64,000 nucleotides of DNA from Amycolatopsis roodepoortensis (GCF_014873915.1 NZ_JADBEJ010000004.1:434001-498000), one strand, 5' to 3'; shown: positions 1 through 9,897, counted from the stretch's first letter. The notes: a model not told the origin generated them from the sequence alone. Numbers and translations are program-made.

Positions 1-1
1 G

Positions 2-547
2 CCCGACGAGTGGCTCGTCCCCGGCAAACGCCAGATCGTGCCCGGCCGCGAGTTCGACATCGTGCACACGCCCGGCCACACCGACGGGCATGTCGTCTTC
101 GTCGACGACGAGGCCGGGCTGGTGTTCTCCGGCGACCACGTGCTGCCGCACATCACGCCGTCCATCGGCTTCCAGCCGGTGCCCACGGAGCTGCCGCTGA
201 GCGACTACCTCGACTCCCTCCGCCTGGTTCGCGAGATGCCGGACCGGCGCATGCTCCCCGCGCACGGGCCGGTCACCGGCAGCGTCCACGCCCGCGTCGA
301 CGAGCTGCTGGAGCACCACCGGGACCGGCTCGAAGTCATGGGCGCCGAGATCACCGCGGAAGTCACGACCGCGTACGAGGTCGCGCTGCGGCTGGGCTGG
401 ACGCGAAGGCAGCGCAAACTTCCCGACATGGACCCGTTCAACCAGATGCTCGCCGTCCTCGAGACCGGTTCGCATCTGGATCTGCTGGTGGCCCAAGGGA
501 AACTCACCGCGACCGAGACCGACGGGGTGCGACACTACGCCTCATGA
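2..547 (+). CDS. MBL-fold metallohydrolase, C-terminal part (5' end outside window)
   Basis: An open frame enters from the left edge, so the start and the first metal motif (HxHxDH) lie outside the window. What remains has the second half of a metallo-beta-lactamase fold: HTPGHTDGH near the start, then FSGDHVLPHITP with the metal-bridging Asp, and LPAHGPVTG with the last metal His. The C-terminal 80 residues are helical, as in the widespread MBL hydrolases related to glyoxalase II. It probably hydrolyses a thioester or ester, but the substrate cannot be told. The stop overlaps the next gene's ATG (ATGA), so the two are translationally coupled. Confidence 0.85.
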   Translation, partial: PDEWLVPGKRQIVPGREFDIVHTPGHTDGHVVFVDDEAGLVFSGDHVLPHITPSIGFQPVPTELPLSDYLDSLRLVREMPDRRMLPAHGPVTGSVHARVDELLEHHRDRLEVMGAEITAEVTTAYEVALRLGWTRRQRKLPDMDPFNQMLAVLETGSHLDLLVAQGKLTATETDGVRHYAS

Positions 548-987
548 TCATCCGTGAAGCGCGGCGGGAAGACGTCGCGGCGATCGTCGGGATGCTCGCC
601 GACGACCAGATCGGCAGCACCCGTGATTCGGCCGACGACCTGACGCCGTACCTGAAGGCCTTCGAGCAGATCGACGCCGATCCGGCGCAACTGCTGATCG
701 TCGCCGACGACGGCGGGGAGGCCGTCGGCACGCTCCAGCTGTCGATCATCCCCGGCCTGGCGAGGAAAGGCGCGCTGCGCGGGCAGATCGAGGCCGTCCG
801 GGTGCGGGCGAGCCATCGCGGCTCCGGCCTCGGCGGCGAGCTGATGCGGTGGGCGATCGACGAATCACGGCGGCGGGGCTGCGCCCTCGTCCAGCTGACG
901 TCGGACGTGAAACGCGAAGACGCGCACCGGTTCTACGAACGCCTCGGTTTCGAGGCCACGCACACCGGCTTCAAGCTGAAGTTCTAG
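544..987 (+). CDS. GNAT family N-acetyltransferase
   Basis: This 147-residue protein is a single GNAT domain. It starts [11 protein letters not shown], has the acetyl-CoA loop as [17 protein letters not shown] around residues 80-97, and ends with the usual [19 protein letters not shown] strand. It should move an acetyl group from acetyl-CoA to an amine, with unknown substrate. The start is the ATG overlapping the upstream hydrolase stop. The stop is shared with convergent mnmA through the four bases CTAG. A longer upstream reading in the same frame is out-of-frame translation of the hydrolase and was discarded. Confidence 0.9.
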   Translation: MIIREARREDVAAIVGMLADDQIGSTRDSADDLTPYLKAFEQIDADPAQLLIVADDGGEAVGTLQLSIIPGLARKGALRGQIEAVRVRASHRGSGLGGELMRWAIDESRRRGCALVQLTSDVKREDAHRFYERLGFEATHTGFKLKF

Positions 988-2084
988 CGAGTCCCTGAGA
1001 TCTTCGCACTGCCGAGCACGAGGTCGCCTTCGGCGGCATCGGTGCGGTACAGCACGACGACCTGCCCCGGAGCGACGCCGCGCAGCGGCTCACGCAGCTG
1101 GATGCTCACCGAGTCGCCGGAAGCCTCCGCGACGGCCTCGACGATCCCGCCGTGCGCGCGCACCTGGACGACGCATTCGGTCGGTCCGTCCAGTGGCCGC
1201 TCGCTCGGCCAGATCGGGCGGTCCGCCTCGATCACGTTCACGCCGAGGTCCCGCGCGGAACCAACCTTCACCGTGCCCGAAACGGGCTCCAGCGAGAGCA
1301 CGTAGCGCGGCCGCCCGTCCGGCGCCGGCGCCTCGATGCCGAGCCCCTTGCGCTGGCCGACGGTGAAACCGTGCACGCCGGTGTGCTCGCCGAGCACCGC
1401 GCCGGTCTCGGCGTCGACGAGCTGCCCGGGACGCTGGCCGAGCCGCTTCTCCAGGAAGCTCTTCGTGTCCCCGTCCGGGATGAAGCAGATGTCGTGGCTG
1501 TCCGGCTTCTTGGCCACCGACAGGCCGCGGCTCGCGGCCTCGGCGCGCACGTCGGTCTTCCACGAGTCGCCCAGCGGGAACAGCGAATGCCGCAGCTGCT
1601 CCGGGGTGAGCGAAGCCAGCACGTACGACTGGTCCTTGCCCGTGTCGACGCTGCGCCGCAGCTCCGGCACACCGTCCACAAGGGACAGACGGGCGTAGTG
1701 CCCGGTGGCGACGGCGTCGAAGCCGAGCGCCATCGCCTTGTCCAGCAGCGCCTCGAACTTGATCTTCTCGTTGCAGGTGACGCACGGGTTGGGCGTCCGG
1801 CCCGCGGCGTACTCGCCGACGAAGGTCTCGATGACCTCTTCGGTGAAGCGCTCGGCGAAGTCCCAGATGTAGAAGGGGATGCCGAGGATGTCGGCCGCGC
1901 GCCGCGCGTCGCCGGAGTCCTCGATCGTGCAACAGCCGCGGGATCCCGTGCGCAGCGTGCCGGGCTTCGCCGACAGCGCCAGGTGCACCCCGACGACCTC
2001 GTGCCCGGCGTCCACGGCGCGCGCGGCGGCCACCGCCGAGTCCACTCCCCCGCTCATCGCGGCCAGTACGCGCATCTTCCTCAC
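984..2084 (-). CDS. mnmA: tRNA-specific 2-thiouridylase MnmA
   Basis: MnmA adenylates and thiolates U34 of tRNA-Lys, -Glu and -Gln in the cytoplasm, taking sulfur from a cysteine desulfurase. The protein has the PP-loop [10 protein letters not shown] at the N-terminus, the catalytic cysteine pair in [12 protein letters not shown] (about residue 100) and [10 protein letters not shown] (about residue 200), and C-terminal beta-barrel domains. 366 residues is normal. The GTG at 2084 overlaps the desulfurase stop. An ATG nine bases downstream (2075) has an AGAGG about ten bases ahead and may be the true start. It is the counterpart of Rv3024c and keeps that position next to the desulfurase gene. 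Confidence 0.95.
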   Translation of the reverse strand: MRKMRVLAAMSGGVDSAVAAARAVDAGHEVVGVHLALSAKPGTLRTGSRGCCTIEDSGDARRAADILGIPFYIWDFAERFTEEVIETFVGEYAAGRTPNPCVTCNEKIKFEALLDKAMALGFDAVATGHYARLSLVDGVPELRRSVDTGKDQSYVLASLTPEQLRHSLFPLGDSWKTDVRAEAASRGLSVAKKPDSHDICFIPDGDTKSFLEKRLGQRPGQLVDAETGAVLGEHTGVHGFTVGQRKGLGIEAPAPDGRPRYVLSLEPVSGTVKVGSARDLGVNVIEADRPIWPSERPLDGPTECVVQVRAHGGIVEAVAEASGDSVSIQLREPLRGVAPGQVVVLYRTDAAEGDLVLGSAKISGTR

Positions 2085-3277
2085 ACCTCTTGCTTCTGCG
2101 TCTGCTTGCGCATTCCGGCGAGCCCCGCCTGCCTCGCCCTGTCGACGACGCCCGCGATCTCCCTCGAAACCGCTTCAACGTCTTCCGGTGCCGAGGTATG
2201 CCCGAACGAGAACCGCAGCGACCCGCGCGCGGCCGCGGGTTCGGCACCCATGGCCAGCAGCACGTGGCTCGGCTGCGCGACACCCGCCGTGCACGCCGAA
2301 CCGGTGGAACATTCGATGCCCTTGGCGTCCAGGAGCATCAACAGGCTGTCACCCGCGCAACCGGGGAAGGTGAAATGGGCGTGCGTGGGCAGCCGTTCAC
2401 CCTCGCCGCCGTTGAGCACCACGTCCGGCACCTCGCGCCGGACGGCCTCGATCAGGTCGTCCCGCAGCTCGGCGACGCGTTTGGCGTACTCCTCGCGGGC
2501 GTCGACCGCGACCTTCACCGCCGTCGCGAACGCGATCACCGCGGGGACGTCGAGCGTGCCCGAACGCACCGCGCGCTCCTGACCGCCGCCGTGCAGGACC
2601 GGCACGCACGCGGTGTCGCGGCCGAGCAGCAGCGCGCCGACGCCGTACGGGCCGCCCAGCTTGTGCGCGGTGAGGGTCAGCGCCGCGGCGCCGCTTTCGG
2701 TGAAGTCGACCGGCACCGCGCCGACGGCCTGGACGGCGTCGGTGTGCAGCGGGATCTCGTGCTCGGCGCAGACGCCGGCGAGCTCCGCGACCGGGTTGAC
2801 CGTGCCGACCTCGTTGTTCGCCCACATCACGGTGACCAGCGCGACCGTCTCGGGGCGGTCGCCGATGGCGGTGCGCAGCGACTCGGGAGTGACCCGGCCC
2901 GCCTGGTCGGCCTCGACCCAGGTGATCTCGGCGCCCGCGTGCTGCTCCAGCCATTCGACGGACTCGAGGACGGCGTGGTGCTCGACGGTGCTGCACAGCA
3001 CCCTGTTCCGCTTCGGGTCCTCGCCGTTGCGGGCCCAGAAGATGCCCTTGACCGCGAGATTGTCGCTCTCCGTGCCTCCGGCGGTGAAGATCACCTCGGA
3101 CGGCCGGGCGCCCAGCGCCTCCGCGATCACCTCGCGGGCTTCTTCGACCCGGCGGCGCGCCCGGCGTCCCGAGGAATGCAGCGCGGAGGCGTTGCCCACT
3201 GTGGACAGCGCCTCGGACATCGCCGCTACGGCTTCGGGCAACATCGGGGTGGTCGCCGCGTGGTCGAGATAGGTCAT
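2081..3277 (-). CDS. Cysteine desulfurase, IscS/NifS family
   Basis: A PLP enzyme that removes sulfur from L-cysteine as a persulfide; the context says it feeds MnmA. Seen: [10 protein letters not shown] at the N-terminus, the PLP lysine in [11 protein letters not shown], and the persulfide cysteine in [10 protein letters not shown] near residue 330. 398 residues is typical of the IscS class rather than SufS. It lies immediately upstream of mnmA with overlapping ends, as in Rv3025c-Rv3024c. No Fe-S scaffold gene is nearby, which fits a tRNA-thiolation role, although a general Fe-S role cannot be excluded. Confidence 0.94.
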   Translation of the reverse strand: MTYLDHAATTPMLPEAVAAMSEALSTVGNASALHSSGRRARRRVEEAREVIAEALGARPSEVIFTAGGTESDNLAVKGIFWARNGEDPKRNRVLCSTVEHHAVLESVEWLEQHAGAEITWVEADQAGRVTPESLRTAIGDRPETVALVTVMWANNEVGTVNPVAELAGVCAEHEIPLHTDAVQAVGAVPVDFTESGAAALTLTAHKLGGPYGVGALLLGRDTACVPVLHGGGQERAVRSGTLDVPAVIAFATAVKVAVDAREEYAKRVAELRDDLIEAVRREVPDVVLNGGEGERLPTHAHFTFPGCAGDSLLMLLDAKGIECSTGSACTAGVAQPSHVLLAMGAEPAAARGSLRFSFGHTSAPEDVEAVSREIAGVVDRARQAGLAGMRKQTQKQEV

Positions 3278-3326
3278 CGCATCTTTCAGGGTAGCCCGTT
3301 CCGGGGCGTGACCAAGCCCACCCTGG

Positions 3327-4706
3327 TCAGCGGGTGGCGGCGCTCATATCCGACGGCCACCGGCCGGTCAACCGCACGCCCAGCAGCGCGATGCCGGTCA
3401 GCACCACCGAAAGCACCAAGATCGCCACCGAAGGCTCCTTCGCCGAAGCCAGCGAAGCGAGCAGAACACCACCCAAACCGATGGTCAGAGCCGATCCGAC
3501 CCAGTCGCCGAGCTGCAGCGCCGAGGTGTTGAACCCGCGTTCGGCCTCCGGCGAGTAGCGGAGCAGCAGTACCGAGATCGCGGGCATCGCGATCCCCATC
3601 CCGGAGCCGCCGACGGCCGACGCCACGAACGCCATCCAGCCGGGGAACGAGGGCAGCGGGACGAAGACGAAGATCGCCAGACCGGCCGCGACCAGCGCGA
3701 ATCCGGTCCGCAGCGACGCTTCGCGCGACCAGTCGAGCATGCGGCCCTGGAGCATCGACCCCGCCGACCAGCCCAGCGCGGTCACCGTCAGCGGCAGCCC
3801 GGCCAGCGCGGGGCTGTAGCCGTGGACCTCGGTCATCGTGAGCGGCAGATAGGCCTCCATCCCGGCGTACGCGCCCGCGATCAGCGCGCGCGAGGCGATC
3901 ACTGTCGGCAACCCCGGGCGCGACACCAGCGTCCCGGCGGGCAGGAGTTTGCGGAGCGCGTACGCGAGGGCGACCAGACCGGCACCGCCGTAGGCCAGCG
4001 CCGCGAGGGACGGGTGCTGCGCCGCCCAGGTGAGCGCGGCGACGCCGAGCGCGGCGACCACCGCGGGCACGACGCCCGCCCGGCTGGCGGATTCGCCGGG
4101 TACGTGGGCAGGCAGCTTGCGCGTGACGACGACCAGCAGCGCGAGCCCGATCCCGGTCAGCGGGATCAGCCCGAGGAACACCCAGCGCCAGCCGACGCTC
4201 ACGGTCACCACGCCCGCGATCGAAGGACCGATCACCGCCGGCAGCACCCACGCGGCGGCGTTGGCGGCGTAGATCACCGGACGTTCGCGGTCGCTGAACG
4301 TGAGCGCGATCAGCAGCGACACCGAGACCAGCAGGAGCCCGGAACCGAAGCCCTGCAATCCCCTGCCGAGCAGGAGCAGCGGCATGTCGTGCGCGAGCCC
4401 CGCGACCAGCAGCCCGGCGGCGAACAACGCGGTACCGGCGAGCAGCGCGGGCGCCGGGCCCTTGCGGTCGCCGAGGCGTCCGGAAAGGACGGTCGCGACC
4501 ACGCTGGCGACCAGGAACGTGGTGAACGGCCAGGCGTACAGCGCGAGGCCGTCGAGATCGGCCACCATCGTCGGCATCGCGGTGGCGACGCCCATGCTCT
4601 CGAACGCGATGAGCGTGACCATGAGCAGCAGCCCGATGGTGGTCACGCGGTGTTCAGGTGTCCAGAGCACACCCTTCGGCTTGGCCTCGTCCCCAGTGAT
4701 CGTCAT
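3327..4706 (-). CDS. MFS transporter (drug:proton antiporter type)
   Basis: A membrane carrier of about 459 residues with 12 or more hydrophobic segments. It has the MFS loop motif A as [12 protein letters not shown] after the second helix and an antiporter-like motif C ([15 protein letters not shown]) in helix five, so it is probably a drug or metabolite exporter. I chose the ATG at 4706: a promoter with MerR-type 19-base spacing ends six bases before it, which predicts a leaderless message. An upstream TTG (4721) lies inside that operator. The gene follows a LuxR-type gene on the same strand but appears to have its own promoter. Confidence 0.88.
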   Translation of the reverse strand: MTITGDEAKPKGVLWTPEHRVTTIGLLLMVTLIAFESMGVATAMPTMVADLDGLALYAWPFTTFLVASVVATVLSGRLGDRKGPAPALLAGTALFAAGLLVAGLAHDMPLLLLGRGLQGFGSGLLLVSVSLLIALTFSDRERPVIYAANAAAWVLPAVIGPSIAGVVTVSVGWRWVFLGLIPLTGIGLALLVVVTRKLPAHVPGESASRAGVVPAVVAALGVAALTWAAQHPSLAALAYGGAGLVALAYALRKLLPAGTLVSRPGLPTVIASRALIAGAYAGMEAYLPLTMTEVHGYSPALAGLPLTVTALGWSAGSMLQGRMLDWSREASLRTGFALVAAGLAIFVFVPLPSFPGWMAFVASAVGGSGMGIAMPAISVLLLRYSPEAERGFNTSALQLGDWVGSALTIGLGGVLLASLASAKEPSVAILVLSVVLTGIALLGVRLTGRWPSDMSAATR

Positions 4707-4712
4707 ACGACG

Positions 4713-4743
4713 AGCCTGCAACCTCCAGCCCGGTGGAGGTCAA
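4713..4743 (-). promoter_or_regulatory. MerR-type promoter/operator before the MFS gene
   Basis: Read on the minus strand, a -35 box TTGACC is followed by exactly 19 bases and a -10-like CAGGCT, then six bases to the ATG. The spacer carries the inverted repeat ACCTCCA-N6-TGGAGGT (4721-4740). A 19-20 base spacer with a central dyad is the hallmark of promoters untwisted by MerR-family activators. No merR gene is adjacent, so the regulator would act from elsewhere. Confidence 0.65.
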
Positions 4744-4745
4744 GG

Positions 4746-5999
4746 TCACGACACCGACTCCAGGCGCAGCTCACGCGCCAACACGGCGGCCTCGCCGCGC
4801 GACGTGACCTCCAGCTTCCCCAAGATCTTCCGCACGTGGAACTTCACCGTGTGCTCGGTCAGCGCCAGCTCGTCGGCGATCTGCCGGTTGCGTTTCCCGC
4901 GCGCGATCCCGGCGAGGACTTCGAGTTCGCGCGGGTTCAACCGGTCGAGCGGACGCAGTTCCGGTGTTTCCTGGACGCCCAGCGGCAGGACCGCGGTGAT
5001 CGTGGCGCCCCAATCGGGCACGGCGTCGACCTCCCAGCGGCCGCCGAGCGGGGTGATCCGCTCGGTGAGACCGCCGGCGGGCACGGCGCGGGCGACGTCC
5101 GGGCCGTCGTCGCGCACGGTGACCCGGAGGTGCTGCCCGTCGATCCGCCAGGACGCCCGGACCCGGCCGGCGCCCCGCTCCAGCGCGGCGAGCACGAGGC
5201 CGCGCGAGACCGTGCGCGCGGTGTGCGCGATGTCCTGCGGGAGCGGCCGTTCGTCGTCCGGCCCGGCGAGGTCGACGGTCACGTCGTCGTGGCGCACCAA
5301 GGGAGCCAGCTGCGTGGCGAGGGTGTCGAACGCCTCCGAAGCGGGCTCAGCCGAGAGTTCCTGATCGCGGTCGGCGATCGAGCGCAGTTCGACCAGCGCG
5401 GTCGCGGCGAGATCGGTCGCGGTCTGCCGGGCGGCGGCGTCGCCGAGCTTGCGGGACCGCAGCACCGCGAGCAGCGACGTCAGCGTGGTGGCGTGCGTCT
5501 GCCCCAGATCGGTGATCGCCCGCGCCCGCGCGGTCGCCGCCGCGATATTGCTCTCCAGGACGGCGGGCTCGGGGTCGGTGGCGCGCTGGGCGGCGTTCAC
5601 GCTCACGATGTCCCACAGCTTCGCGACGAAGTCGAGCGCGCTACCCGACGGCGCGTCCTCGGTGGGGACGAGCGCGATCATCGCGCCCTTGCCGATCACC
5701 GGTGCCGAAGTCAGGACGACGAGCTTCCGGCGCTTCCCGCCGAGCGTCTCTTCGGCCACCACCGCCTTGCCCGGGACGCCGAGCGCGGCGAGCCGCTGAA
5801 GCTCGGCGCTCGTGACCGCGCCGGTGATCGCCGGATCGCCGTGGACCTTGATCGGCAGGCGGGAGCAGTCACCGGTCTCCATGGCGGCGGCGCGATGCGG
5901 CAGCACGGCCGCGGCCGTCGCGGAGAAGCGCGGCAGGAGTTCGGGGCGCGGAGCGGCGAGCATGTACTCGACCTGGCTCAGCACGTGCAGCGGGTCCAT
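4746..5999 (-). CDS. LuxR-type regulator with GAF-like and histidine-kinase-like ATPase domains
   Basis: 417 residues. Residues 1-140 look like a small sensor (GAF-like) domain. A helical stretch around 160-230 (LGQTHATTLTSLLAVL) recalls the dimerisation region of NarX-type kinases. Residues 265-345 resemble a GHKL ATPase with a DDGPDV G1-like box and GATITAVLPLG ending. The last 65 residues are a LuxR helix-turn-helix (LNPRELEVLAGIARGKRNRQIADELALTEHTVK). It therefore looks like a kinase and response regulator collapsed into one chain without a receiver domain. The start MDPLHVL was chosen because upstream codons lie in the divergent promoter region. Signal and targets are unknown. Confidence 0.82.
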   Translation of the reverse strand: MDPLHVLSQVEYMLAAPRPELLPRFSATAAAVLPHRAAAMETGDCSRLPIKVHGDPAITGAVTSAELQRLAALGVPGKAVVAEETLGGKRRKLVVLTSAPVIGKGAMIALVPTEDAPSGSALDFVAKLWDIVSVNAAQRATDPEPAVLESNIAAATARARAITDLGQTHATTLTSLLAVLRSRKLGDAAARQTATDLAATALVELRSIADRDQELSAEPASEAFDTLATQLAPLVRHDDVTVDLAGPDDERPLPQDIAHTARTVSRGLVLAALERGAGRVRASWRIDGQHLRVTVRDDGPDVARAVPAGGLTERITPLGGRWEVDAVPDWGATITAVLPLGVQETPELRPLDRLNPRELEVLAGIARGKRNRQIADELALTEHTVKFHVRKILGKLEVTSRGEAAVLARELRLESVS

Positions 6000-6132
6000 G
6001 ACCCCACAGTAAGCGCGTTCCGACGCGGGGACGCTGCTCTCCCGGCTAGTGAACACTGCTCGTCCGGCTGGTTCGGGCGGGGCGCGGGCGCCGGTTGACT
6101 GATCGCAGCGAAGAAATCCGATAGGAGTGAAC

Positions 6133-7023
6133 ATGCGAGCGATCACCATCACCCAGTACGGCGAACCGGATGTCCTGCAGGCGGCCGAGGTCCCGCTGCC
6201 GGAGCCCGGCCCGGGTCAGGTGCGGGTCGCGGTCAAGGCCGCGGGCGTCAACCCGATCGACTGGAAGATCCGGTCCGGCGCGATGGCGGAGGTCCGGCCG
6301 GTCGAATTCCCACACATCCTCGGCCTGGAACTGGCGGGCGTCGTGGACGCGGTCGGCGAAGGCGCCGAGTTCGCCGTCGGGGACGAGGTCTTCGGCTGGT
6401 CCGACACCGGCGCGTACACGGAGTACGCGCTGGCGACCACCGTCATCCGCAAACCCGCCGGCCTTTCGTGGGCGGAGGCCGCCTCGTTGCCCATCGTCGG
6501 TGAGACGGCGTTGCGAGTGCTGGGCGAACTCGAGGTCAAACCGGGCGAGACGGTGGTGATCCACGGCGCGAGCGGTCAGGTCGGCCGGATCGCGACGCAG
6601 GCCGCCGTCGCGCTGGGCGCCACGGTCGTCGGGCTCGCCGGGGCGTCGTCACTCGACGAGGTGAAGGCGCTCGGCGGGGTGCCGGTGCGGTACGGCGACG
6701 GCTGGGTTTCGCGGGTCCGTTCGGTCGCGCCGGACGGCGTCGACGCGGTGTTCGACGCGGCGGGCTTCGGTGTCCTGGCCGAGTCCGTCGATCTGCTCGG
6801 CTCACCCGACCGGCTGATCACCATCGCGGATCCGGCGGCTTACGCACAGGGGCTGAAGTTCTCGGCGAGCGGCTCGCAAACCCAGGCCGTGCTGGAGGAT
6901 CTGGTCGCGCGGGAGCTGAAGCTGAAGCTGGGCTCCAGCTACGCGCTCGCCGATGCCGCCGAAGCGCACCGCGAGAGCGCGACCGGTCACGCGGGCGGGA
7001 AGATCACGCTGGCCCTGTCCTGA
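6133..7023 (+). CDS. NADP-dependent quinone oxidoreductase-like (MDR) enzyme
   Basis: 296 residues of the zinc-free medium-chain dehydrogenase/reductase family. It has a GroES-like N-terminal half (MRAITITQYGEPDVLQ), the NAD(P) loop GASGQVGRIATQAA at about 150, and a C-terminal closing strand (AGGKITLAL). It should reduce quinones or alpha,beta-unsaturated carbonyls with NADPH. The start is the ATG at 6133 with ATAGGAG six bases ahead; a GTG at 6127 is less well placed. It is divergent from the LuxR-type gene, a plausible regulator. Confidence 0.9.
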   Translation: MRAITITQYGEPDVLQAAEVPLPEPGPGQVRVAVKAAGVNPIDWKIRSGAMAEVRPVEFPHILGLELAGVVDAVGEGAEFAVGDEVFGWSDTGAYTEYALATTVIRKPAGLSWAEAASLPIVGETALRVLGELEVKPGETVVIHGASGQVGRIATQAAVALGATVVGLAGASSLDEVKALGGVPVRYGDGWVSRVRSVAPDGVDAVFDAAGFGVLAESVDLLGSPDRLITIADPAAYAQGLKFSASGSQTQAVLEDLVARELKLKLGSSYALADAAEAHRESATGHAGGKITLALS

Positions 7024-7025
7024 AC

Positions 7026-7071
7026 CTCGTGAGTGGTAAGGACGGTTCTAACCGTCCTTACCACTCACGAG
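7026..7071. repeat. 46-bp perfect palindrome, likely bidirectional terminator
   Basis: Two 22-base arms beginning CTCGTGAGTGGTAAGG are perfectly self-complementary around a CT centre. It sits exactly where the oxidoreductase (plus) and plsC (minus) genes converge. The stop codon of plsC lies at the centre, so one arm encodes that protein's last residues (SGKDG). It lacks a strong T-run, so it may be a repeat-family element used as a terminator. Confidence 0.8.
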
Positions 7072-7956
7072 ACCTGACACCTTCGTGACCTCCACTGCCG
7101 CCGGAACCGCTGCCGCGCGCCGCCGCCGCTGCACCGGGATCTGCACCCGGCCGAGCGCCGCCTGCACCGCGGATTCGGCCAGCAGGGCCAATTCCCGCCG
7201 GTCCGCAGCGCGGCCCGGCGCGATCTCCGGGCACACGTGCACCTCCAGCACCAGACCGCGCAGGGCCGCGACCCGCCGCAGCGAAGCGATGAGCGACTCC
7301 GGCCCGATGAACGCCGGCTGGGTCGTCTCCCGCCCATCGGCGAGCCGGAACCGCAGCGCGAGCGGCCGCACCGGGACTCCGCCGTCGATCGCGGCCTGGA
7401 AGGTCGCCGGGCGGAACCGGCCGGAGCCGAGACCGCACCAGGTGGTGCCTTCCGGCGTCACGCTCACGAGTGATCCGCCGCGCATCGCGGCGGCGAGTTC
7501 GTCCATCGTCGCGGGCAGGCTCCGCAGGTTCTCCCGGTCGAGGAAGATGCTGCCGCCGCGGCGCACCAGCAGGCCGAGCACCGGCCAGGCGCCGACCTCC
7601 TTCTTGGCGAGCGCCCGCATCGGCTGGACGGCGTTGACCGCGATGATGTCCAGCCACGAGATGTGGTTGTTCACCACGAGCGCGCCACGGCCGGGCACGG
7701 CGCGGAAACGCTCGTCGCCGAGCACGCGCAGCTTCACCCCGAAGGATTTCAAGATCCCCAGGAAGAGCAGGCGCACCAACCGTTCCCGGGGCATGCCGCG
7801 CAGCACGAGCACCAGCGGCGCCGACAGGAAGGCGCCGAAGATGACGCCGATCGCCGCGGTGAACCGCAGGACGCGCCGGCCGAACGCCACCGTCGGCGCG
7901 CCTTCGCTCAGGCAGCCGTCGCCGCACGGCGACTTCGGCATCCAGGCGTGGGTCAT
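7048..7956 (-). CDS. 1-acyl-sn-glycerol-3-phosphate acyltransferase (PlsC-like)
   Basis: 302 residues with a hydrophobic N-terminal helix (residues 27-55) followed by the PlsC/LPLAT motifs NNHISWLD (HX4D catalytic pair) and PEGTT. It transfers a fatty acyl group to an alcohol at the inner membrane. Position and neighbours match Rv3026c, one of two acyltransferases proposed for MGLP acylation, so the acceptor may be a glucan or glycerate rather than lysophosphatidate. The ATG overlaps the stop of the OlsB-like gene (ATGA). The C-terminal tail is Arg/Ala-rich and ends inside the 46-bp palindrome. Confidence 0.9.
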   Translation of the reverse strand: MTHAWMPKSPCGDGCLSEGAPTVAFGRRVLRFTAAIGVIFGAFLSAPLVLVLRGMPRERLVRLLFLGILKSFGVKLRVLGDERFRAVPGRGALVVNNHISWLDIIAVNAVQPMRALAKKEVGAWPVLGLLVRRGGSIFLDRENLRSLPATMDELAAAMRGGSLVSVTPEGTTWCGLGSGRFRPATFQAAIDGGVPVRPLALRFRLADGRETTQPAFIGPESLIASLRRVAALRGLVLEVHVCPEIAPGRAADRRELALLAESAVQAALGRVQIPVQRRRRAAAVPAAVEVTKVSGLVSGKDG

Positions 7957-8735
7957 CCCTGCACTCCCAGGAAGTACTTGAGATACCGCTCGTCGACGTT
8001 GTGCAGATCCAGCAGGACGAAGAAGTCCGCGACACCGAAATCCGCGTCGAGCGCGGGCGGGCCGTAGATCTTCGCACCCAGACGGGTGTAGCCCTTGATG
8101 AGCGGCGGGAGGATCGCGCGGGAGGGCCGCTCGACACCTTCGGTCCGCCACGGGTTCAGCGGCGTCACCCGAAGGGATTCATCCGCGTAGTGCTTGGCGC
8201 GCAGGACATCCCAGACGCCCGCCGCGTAAGCCCCGCCGTCGGTCAGCGGCACGGAGGCGCAGCCCGCGAGATACCGGTGGCCGGCCAGCAGCATGTAGCG
8301 CCCGATCCCCGCCCAGACGAGGCTCACCACGGCGCCGCTGCGGTGGTCGGGATGCACGCACGAACGCCCCGTCTCGACCAGCGAAGGCCGCAGCGAATCG
8401 AGCGCGGTGAGATCGAATTCGCTGTCGGAGTACAGCTTTCCCGCCCGCGCGGCCCGATCGGGCGGCAGCATCCGGTACGTGCCCACGATCTCGCCGGTGT
8501 TGTCGTCCCGCACCACGAGGTGGTCGCAGAACTCGTCGAAGTAGTCGACGTCGAGCCCGGGTTCGAGGGAATTGAGCGTCGCCCCCATTTCCTCGGCGAA
8601 CACCTGATGGCGAAGGCGTTGCGCGGCAACGACTTCTTCGTTCCCGTTCGCCACGAGAAGGGAGTAACGCGGCGCATCGGCCGGGAGTTCGACACCTGCC
8701 TGGTCAGTACTGACGAGGAGCTGTGACGTCGTCAT
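7953..8735 (-). CDS. OlsB-like GNAT N-acyltransferase
   Basis: 260 residues resembling ornithine-acyl-ACP N-acyltransferases and hemolysin-type GNAT proteins: [41 protein letters not shown], then [14 protein letters not shown]. It is the counterpart of Rv3027c and is co-transcribed with the PlsC-like gene through an ATGA overlap. An amide-linked acyl product (ornithine-lipid-like) or a role in acylating a methylglucose polysaccharide are both possible; sequence alone does not decide. Confidence 0.88.
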   Translation of the reverse strand: MTTSQLLVSTDQAGVELPADAPRYSLLVANGNEEVVAAQRLRHQVFAEEMGATLNSLEPGLDVDYFDEFCDHLVVRDDNTGEIVGTYRMLPPDRAARAGKLYSDSEFDLTALDSLRPSLVETGRSCVHPDHRSGAVVSLVWAGIGRYMLLAGHRYLAGCASVPLTDGGAYAAGVWDVLRAKHYADESLRVTPLNPWRTEGVERPSRAILPPLIKGYTRLGAKIYGPPALDADFGVADFFVLLDLHNVDERYLKYFLGVQG

Positions 8736-8851
8736 AAGCCAGGTCTACCCCTCGGGGGGTACCAACGACAATGCGCCCGATGGCCGAATAGTGCACGTTC
8801 AGTTAATTGCGGGTTCTCAGGCTTCTCTCAGGATGGAAGATCACTTCCGGG

Positions 8852-8895
8852 TAACAGAAAAGGGACCGCCCGGGAAATAAATCCCGGACGGCCCC
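8852..8895 (-). terminator. Rho-independent-like terminator after etfA
   Basis: On the minus strand an imperfect 14-base stem (GGGGCCGTCCGGGA against TCCCGGGCGGTCCC) closes a short T-rich loop and is followed by TTTTCTG. It lies just beyond the etfA stop and separates etfBA from the acyltransferase pair. Confidence 0.7.
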
Positions 8896-8911
8896 GCTTC
8901 GAACGAAGGAC

Positions 8912-9871
8912 TCAGCCCTTGCGCTTCTGGACCTCTTCGGTCAGCTGCGGCGCGACGTTGAACAGGTCGCCCACCACACCGAAGTCGGCGATCTCGAAGA
9001 TCGGCGCCTCGGCGTCCTTGTTGACCGCGATGATGGTCTTCGAGGTCTGCATGCCCGCGCGGTGCTGGATCGCGCCGGAGATGCCGAGCGCGATGTACAG
9101 CTGCGGCGAGACCGTCTTACCGGTCTGGCCGACCTGGAACTGCGCCGGGTAGTAGCCCGAGTCGACGGCGGCGCGGGATGCACCGACTGCGGCACCGAGC
9201 GAGTCGGCGAGCGCCTCGACGACGTCGAACTTGTCGGCCGAGCCGACACCGCGGCCACCGGAGACGACGACCGAGGCCTCGGTCAGCTCCGGCCGGTCGC
9301 CGCCGACGATCGGCTCGACGCCGGTGATCTTGGCGGACTTCGCCGGGTCACCCGCGGGGACCTCGACGGTCTCCTCGGCCGCGGCACCCTCGGCCGGGGC
9401 CGCCTCGACCGCGCCCGGGCGGACCGAGATGACCGGGACACCCTTGGTGGACTTGGACTTCACCGAGAACGCGCCACCGAAGATGGACTGGTCGACGCTG
9501 CCGTCGCCGTTCACGCCGACGGCGTCGTACAGCAGACCGGAGCCGAGGCGGACCGCGACCCGGGCGGACACCTCCTTGCCCTCGGCGCTGGCCGCGACGA
9601 GCACGGCGGCCGGGGAGGTCCGCTCCGCGAGCGCGGCGAGGACGTCCACCTTCGGGGTGACCAGGAAGCCGGTGGCGTTGTCGCCCTCGGCGACGTACAC
9701 CTTGGCGGCGCCGTGCGCGGCGAGGGCTTCCTTCGCCTTGGCGGCGGTGCCGGTCGGGCCGACGACGACCGCGGACGGCTCACCCAGTTCACGAGCGGCG
9801 GTCAGCAGCTCGAGCGTGACCTTCTTGACTTCACCGTCGACGTGGTCGACGAGGACGAGTACTTCAGCCAT
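8912..9871 (-). CDS. etfA: Electron transfer flavoprotein alpha subunit
   Basis: EtfA binds FAD and, with EtfB, carries electrons from acyl-CoA dehydrogenases to ETF:quinone oxidoreductase in the cytoplasm. The N-terminal 190 residues are the variable Rossmann-like domain. The C-terminal third has the diagnostic FAD motif: [12 protein letters not shown], then [31 protein letters not shown] and [19 protein letters not shown]. 319 residues is usual. It is 26 bases downstream of etfB on the same transcript and corresponds to fixB/Rv3028c. Confidence 0.96.
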   Translation of the reverse strand: MAEVLVLVDHVDGEVKKVTLELLTAARELGEPSAVVVGPTGTAAKAKEALAAHGAAKVYVAEGDNATGFLVTPKVDVLAALAERTSPAAVLVAASAEGKEVSARVAVRLGSGLLYDAVGVNGDGSVDQSIFGGAFSVKSKSTKGVPVISVRPGAVEAAPAEGAAAEETVEVPAGDPAKSAKITGVEPIVGGDRPELTEASVVVSGGRGVGSADKFDVVEALADSLGAAVGASRAAVDSGYYPAQFQVGQTGKTVSPQLYIALGISGAIQHRAGMQTSKTIIAVNKDAEAPIFEIADFGVVGDLFNVAPQLTEEVQKRKG

Positions 9872-9897
9872 TTCCCTATTCCTCCTCGAAACCTGTC

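Noticed and set aside
7026..7071. Long palindrome as a replication origin or plasmid element
   Set aside because: No replication genes, DnaA-box cluster or iterons nearby; position between convergent gene ends fits a terminator or repeat.
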